Shown one piece after another: positions 6,575 to 9,866 of a DNA stretch of 9,866 nucleotides (positions within the stretch are counted from its first letter, which is position 1; each line of letters starts with the position of its first letter). Under the pieces are notes generated by a model. It made no database searches, was not told the origin of the DNA, and saw nothing but the letters and a program-made list of their open reading frames with translations. The stretch lies in NCBI GenBank assembly GCA_902797405.1, contig CADBSP010000059.1, forward strand, positions 1 to 9,866, in the 5' to 3' direction. This DNA comes from an uncultured Eubacteriales bacterium (GTDB taxonomy: Bacteria > Bacillota > Clostridia > Peptostreptococcales > Anaerovoracaceae). The position numbers were made by a program, and so were the translations under genes.

Positions 6575-6726
6575 AATTGTCTTTCGAACATAAATTGTCT
6601 TTCATCATAGAATTGCTTTTCGACCATAGAAATTGCTTTTCGACCATAGAAATTGCTTTTCGACCATAGAATTGCTTTTCGACCATAGAATTGCTTTTCG
6701 ACCATAGAATTGCTTTTCGACCATAG
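6575..6726 (+). repeat. 8-unit ~19-bp tandem array between rimM and trmD
   Basis: Units of consensus AATTGCTTTTCGACCATAG begin 11 bp after the rimM stop. Two diverged 18-bp units (6575, 6593) are followed by two 20-bp units (6611, 6631, one extra A) and four identical 19-bp units (6651, 6670, 6689, 6708). Divergence on the left and identity on the right indicate recent growth at the right end. There are no spacers or stable internal hairpins. The array lies inside the predicted operon and should be transcribed. Confidence 0.95.
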
Positions 6727-6779
6727 AATAATTATTGCAAATGGAAATATATTAATTAAATAATTATTAATAATAAAAA

Positions 6780-7571
6780 ATGAAGATTAACATTCTAACC
6801 ATTTTTCCGGAAATGTTTTCGCCGCTTACCGAAAGCATTTTGGGCAGAGCTATAGAAAATGGCATTCTGGAATTGAACATTATTGATATTCGTGATTATG
6901 CTGCCAATAAGCATAATAAAACCGATGACTATACTTTTGGTGGAGGTCAAGGCATGGTTTTCCTGCCACAACCGGTTTTTGATGCAATGAAATCTCTAAA
7001 TATCGGAAGTGGAAGAAATATATATTTATCTCCAAGGGGAAGAATGCTTGATAAGGGTTTTGCAGAGGAACTTGCAAACGAGCATACAAATGATGGTGAA
7101 ATTACTCTTCTTTGCGGTCATTACGAGGGAGTGGATCAAAGAATACTGGATTATTGGAACTTCGAAGAGGTATCTATTGGAGATTATGTTTTGACCGGAG
7201 GGGAACTAGCAGCGATGGTATTGATTGATACCTTTGCCAGACTGATTCCGGGAGTCCTCGGAACTGAGGAGTCAGCAACAGAGGAATCAATATATTCCGG
7301 TCTTTTGGAACACCCTCATTATACTCAACCCAGGAATTATGAGGGAATGGAGGTTCCGGAGATACTCTTATCTGGAAATCACAGAGCCATTCATTTATGG
7401 AGATTCGAGGAAGCCTTGAAACTGACCAAGGAGAGAAGACCGGAGATGTTTACAGACTATCTAAATACTCATTTTTCTGTTGAAATCAGGGGAAATAAGC
7501 GAAAATTGGTGGATCCAACCGGAGAATTGGAGAAAGATGAGCTAAAAGTCTTGGAAAAATACGCAAAATGA
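6780..7571 (+). CDS. trmD: tRNA (guanine-N1-)-methyltransferase TrmD
   Basis: A 263-residue, full-length SPOUT methyltransferase that uses S-adenosylmethionine to make m1G37 in tRNAs and so prevents +1 frameshifting. It starts with MKINILTIFPEMF. It has YTFGGGQGMVFLPQP (51-65) and the knotted SAM-binding segments LCGHYEGVDQRI (111-122) and SIGDYVLTGGELAAM (132-146). Arg154 matches the E. coli catalytic Arg154, but the position of catalytic Asp169 appears to be Glu169 (ATEES). The C-terminal domain has LLEHPHYTQP and LLSGNHRAIHLWR. There is no recognisable ribosome-binding site: the 40 bases before the ATG are nearly all A and T. The upstream neighbour is rimM across a tandem array. rplS, usually next, is absent. 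Confidence 0.98.
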   Translation: MKINILTIFPEMFSPLTESILGRAIENGILELNIIDIRDYAANKHNKTDDYTFGGGQGMVFLPQPVFDAMKSLNIGSGRNIYLSPRGRMLDKGFAEELANEHTNDGEITLLCGHYEGVDQRILDYWNFEEVSIGDYVLTGGELAAMVLIDTFARLIPGVLGTEESATEESIYSGLLEHPHYTQPRNYEGMEVPEILLSGNHRAIHLWRFEEALKLTKERRPEMFTDYLNTHFSVEIRGNKRKLVDPTGELEKDELKVLEKYAK

Positions 7572-7579
7572 TGTAAAAT
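7551..7579 (+). promoter_or_regulatory. Candidate promoter for the HlyD-like/yggS/sepF genes
   Basis: TTGGAA (7551-7556, 4 of 6 to TTGACA), a 17-nt spacer and TAAAAT (7574-7579, 5 of 6 to TATAAT) lie at the end of trmD, 66 bp before the next start. The sequence is A-rich, so a chance match is plausible, and read-through from trmD is also possible because no terminator is visible in the gap. Confidence 0.35.
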
Positions 7580-7645
7580 ACTTAAAAAGGGAACCACAAC
7601 ATAGGGCAGTCTAAGCCAGGACAGTGGAGTTGGGAAACACAATTT

Positions 7646-8728
7646 ATGGGGAAACTAAGAAATACAGTTTTAGTACTATTCGTTCTTCTGCTGATTACTT
7701 TAGCAGTTATTATTTACGTTGTCCCCAGTGTAACCGGAATGCTGGTGGAAACATATCCTGCTGAATATGGAGAGTTATCAATTTATGATGACACCACAGG
7801 ATATTTTTTGCGTAACGATACTGTATATGCCGCAGAGTCCGGTGGAGAAGTTAACAAGCTCTCTCAGGAAGGTGACCTTCTTAGACCTTTAACTACGGTT
7901 TGTGAGGTTACCGGTTCAAATGACTCTGATGATTCCAGCAATGTAACCGATGGAAGCGGAGAGTTGGTCGGTACAGACAGAGCTACAGAAATAAAAAACA
8001 AAATTGCTTCCAGGATGAAGAAAACATCCGATAATAAAATAGAGTCGGGGGGAATACTATCCTTCTTTGTTGATGGTTATGAGTATTCCATGATTCCTGA
8101 ACGTGCATCCAGTCTTAAAAAGGCTGAACTGGAGGAAACCAGTCAGAATGATGTTACAGAAGTAGGGAATACAGTAAGATCAGGATATCCTCTTTTCAAA
8201 ATAATTGGAAATAATGGATGGAAGCTTATCGCCTATATTCCAAAGGATCATTTGGATCAATATGAAGAAGGAGAGAAGGTGGATGTAACCTTTTTTGAGA
8301 AGGATGATTCCAATGAAAAGGAATTTGTAGATTTGTCGTCTAAAGATCCTCTCTTCAACAAAGTTGAGATGCTTGTTGACACAAAGGGGAGTGAAGGGGA
8401 TTATGGAAAGCTGGTCCTAAGATCCACACGTTTCTTTGGTGGAATCGGAAAGTACAGAGTTGCATACTGCCGCATAGTTTCTCAGGATGTAAGCGGCCTG
8501 ATAATTGAAAACGAAAGTATCGTAACAGAAAATGGGGTAACCGGCGTATATGTAAAGAATAAAAAAGGCAAATATGATTTTGTTCCAATCCTAATCTACG
8601 GAAGCGATGATACTCACACGGTAATAGCGAATCAGTATTTCTATGATTCAAAGGGCGAATATACCAGGACTCTGGATCCATTTGACGATGTTCTTAGGAC
8701 ACCCAGAACCCAAGAAGAGGGAGAATGA
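7646..8728 (+). CDS. HlyD-like single-pass membrane protein of the sepF cluster
   Basis: This 360-residue protein has an N-terminal membrane helix (about 6-26, VLVLFVLLLITLAVIIYVV) and an extracytoplasmic body. The body resembles HlyD/membrane-fusion adaptors. A first half-lipoyl segment (VYAAESGGEVNKLSQEGDLL, about 60-79) and a second (GGILSFFVDGYE, 135-146, to VRSGYPLFKII, 177-187) are followed by a beta-barrel-like part (WKLIAYIPKDHLDQYEEGEKVDVTF) and a C-terminal part with GVYVKNKKGKYDFVPI. A Ser/Asp-rich stretch at 89-105 is probably a linker. Gram-positives lack an outer membrane and no ABC transporter lies nearby, so a classical tripartite pump role is doubtful. Proteins like this precede YggS and SepF in Lachnospiraceae as far as I recall, suggesting an envelope or division role. 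The ribosome-binding site is weak (GGGAAA, 7632-7637). Confidence 0.75.
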   Translation: MGKLRNTVLVLFVLLLITLAVIIYVVPSVTGMLVETYPAEYGELSIYDDTTGYFLRNDTVYAAESGGEVNKLSQEGDLLRPLTTVCEVTGSNDSDDSSNVTDGSGELVGTDRATEIKNKIASRMKKTSDNKIESGGILSFFVDGYEYSMIPERASSLKKAELEETSQNDVTEVGNTVRSGYPLFKIIGNNGWKLIAYIPKDHLDQYEEGEKVDVTFFEKDDSNEKEFVDLSSKDPLFNKVEMLVDTKGSEGDYGKLVLRSTRFFGGIGKYRVAYCRIVSQDVSGLIIENESIVTENGVTGVYVKNKKGKYDFVPILIYGSDDTHTVIANQYFYDSKGEYTRTLDPFDDVLRTPRTQEEGE

Positions 8729-8795
8729 TAATTGTCATTTAGGCGTGTGATAAAAATATCTGTCAAGGCGGATTAGAATAATAAAGGAATTTCAA

Positions 8796-9479
8796 ATGTC
8801 TATAAAGGATAATGTTGAATATATAAGTAAAAAGAAGAATGAAGCAGCTGAAAGAGGTGGGCAAAAGGGTGACGAGGTGCTCTTGGTCGCTGTCACCAAA
8901 CTTCATAGCCCGGATGAGATTAATCAGGCCATTGATGCAGGTATAACTGACATAGGTGAAAATAAGGTTCAGGAAATCCTGGATAAATATGATAGGGTAA
9001 AACCCGTTAAGTGGCATTTGATTGGCCACCTTCAGACCAACAAAGTAAAATATATCATAGATAAGGTTGAACTAATTCATTCGGTTGATTCTTTCAAGCT
9101 TGCAAAAGAAATAGAAAAACGTGCGTCAGAGCATGATAAGATTATGGATATTCTGGTACAGGTTAATCCATATGAAGAAGAGAGCAAATTCGGTATAGAA
9201 CCTGATAAGGTTGAAGAATTGATTTCGGATATAAAGGAGAATTGTCCTCACATTAGGATAAAGGGAATGATGTGCATAGCGCCGTTCTTTGATGAACCGG
9301 AGGACACCAGACCGGTGTTCCGCATGGTTAAGGAAATGTATGATAAGCATAGCGATTTTAGCATATTGTCCATGGGGATGAGTCACGATTTTGAAGTAGC
9401 CATTGAAGAAGGTGCAAACTTAATCAGAGTAGGCACATCGATCTTTGGGAATAGAGATTATCGAAGCGAAGAGAGGTAG
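8796..9479 (+). CDS. YggS/PLPBP-family pyridoxal-phosphate-binding protein
   Basis: A 227-residue PLP homeostasis protein with an alanine-racemase-like TIM-barrel fold but no known catalytic activity. Loss of relatives disturbs vitamin B6 and amino-acid pools. The PLP Schiff-base lysine is Lys35 in VAVTKLHS. Other family blocks are GENKVQE (54-60), WHLIGHLQTNK (73-83), ESKFGI (129-134) and SMGMSHDFEVAIEEGANLIR (192-211), followed by VGTSIFGNR, which forms the phosphate-binding end. The ATG lies 7 nt after AAAGGA. In B. subtilis the orthologue ylmE directly precedes ylmF/sepF, and here the spacing to sepF is 4 nt, so co-transcription and possibly translational coupling are likely. Confidence 0.97.
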   Translation: MSIKDNVEYISKKKNEAAERGGQKGDEVLLVAVTKLHSPDEINQAIDAGITDIGENKVQEILDKYDRVKPVKWHLIGHLQTNKVKYIIDKVELIHSVDSFKLAKEIEKRASEHDKIMDILVQVNPYEEESKFGIEPDKVEELISDIKENCPHIRIKGMMCIAPFFDEPEDTRPVFRMVKEMYDKHSDFSILSMGMSHDFEVAIEEGANLIRVGTSIFGNRDYRSEER

Positions 9480-9483
9480 GAAA

Positions 9484-9866
9484 ATGGGATTCACAGATTC
9501 TTTCAAAAAAGTAATTGGTCTTTCAGAAATCAGCGATGATGAAATCGTAACGGAAGAGGAATTACAGTTAGAGAAGAGAAAAATCGAAAAGGAGATAAAA
9601 CCTGTTCAGTTTCAGGTTAGCTCAAATTCAAGTAATAATGCCCAAGCCTATGGAAGTGGAAGAGCTAGTGCTTCCTCCAGGTCGGGAGAAAAGAGGTTTT
9701 CAGTGACTGGAACAAATTCATTAAAACTTATTTTGATAGAACCAAACAGCTTTGATGAATGCCCTAAGTTGGTTGACAGTTTGAAATCCCGTAAGCCTAT
9801 TATTATTAATCTGGAGAAGCTGGAAACGGAAACAGCCAGAAAGATTTTTGATTTCCTGAGTGGTGC
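9484..9866 (+). CDS. sepF: Cell division protein SepF, 3' end missing
   Basis: The first 127 codons of SepF are present; the window ends inside a codon. SepF polymerises on the membrane and tethers and organises FtsZ at the division site. The start MGFTDSFKKVIGLSE is the expected N-terminal amphipathic membrane-binding helix. An acidic then Ser/Asn/Gly-rich linker follows (about 16-78). The conserved C-terminal domain then begins, with LKLILIEPNSFDECPKLVD, SRKPIIINLEKLETETARKI and FDFLSG at the window edge. Only a short C-terminal part should be missing in a protein usually of 140-200 residues. GAGAGGTAGG at the end of the preceding gene provides the ribosome-binding site, so its translation overlaps termination of the YggS gene. 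Confidence 0.97.
   Translation, partial: MGFTDSFKKVIGLSEISDDEIVTEEELQLEKRKIEKEIKPVQFQVSSNSSNNAQAYGSGRASASSRSGEKRFSVTGTNSLKLILIEPNSFDECPKLVDSLKSRKPIIINLEKLETETARKIFDFLSG

Noticed and set aside
6364..6705. Minus-strand open frame of 113 codons beginning inside the 19-bp array
   Set aside because: Its repetitive N-terminus is only the reverse reading of the tandem array and the rest is antisense to rimM; no ribosome-binding site or family resemblance.
7009..7194. Small plus-strand frame inside trmD
   Set aside because: It lies in another frame of a clear, conserved gene and has no own ribosome-binding site or family signature.
1..9866. A new defence, secretion or biosynthetic system
   Set aside because: Every gene except the HlyD-like protein and the peptidase tail belongs to a well-known core family; no nuclease, toxin, transposase or cluster logic supports such a system.

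Overview
The window looks like low-GC Firmicutes chromosome, most likely Lachnospiraceae (Butyrivibrio/Pseudobutyrivibrio-like). Three things suggest this: the ylxM-ffh-rpsP-khpA-rimM-trmD gene order, the HlyD-like/YggS/SepF cluster, and a membrane-anchored clostripain-family peptidase of a kind common in that family. The family assignment is inference from gene content and protein style, not from a search. All supported genes lie on the plus strand.

Layout. (1) 1-2559: a C11 (clostripain-family) cysteine peptidase that is already open at base 1, with one membrane anchor, a catalytic His/Cys pair, a Gly/Ser linker and a C-terminal domain. (2) 2560-3258: about 700 bp without a gene. It holds, in order, an 11-unit 17-bp tandem array, a strong intrinsic terminator, a 113-bp imperfect inverted repeat, a 10-bp triplet repeat, a cluster of TGTCAAG boxes ending in two near-identical palindromes, and candidate promoters for the next operon. 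(3) 3259-7571: the SRP, ribosome-maturation and tRNA-modification operon. It encodes YlxM, Ffh, ribosomal protein S16, the KH-domain RNA-binding protein KhpA, RimM (30S maturation, acts on S16-containing particles) and TrmD (m1G37 tRNA methylation). An 8-unit ~19-bp array fills most of the rimM-trmD gap. (4) 7646-9866: a HlyD-like single-pass membrane protein, a YggS/PLPBP protein and the start of SepF (FtsZ membrane tether), spaced like an operon. rplS, which usually follows trmD, is absent.

I see no clear undescribed defence, mobile or biosynthetic system. The genes are core housekeeping genes. The non-routine signal is repetitive. At least eight independent short tandem or direct repeats of different unit lengths occur within about 4.2 kb, both between genes and in frame inside ylxM, rpsP and rimM. 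A regulatory-looking palindrome cluster also overlaps the -35 of the candidate ylxM-ffh promoter. These are the points most worth a second look.
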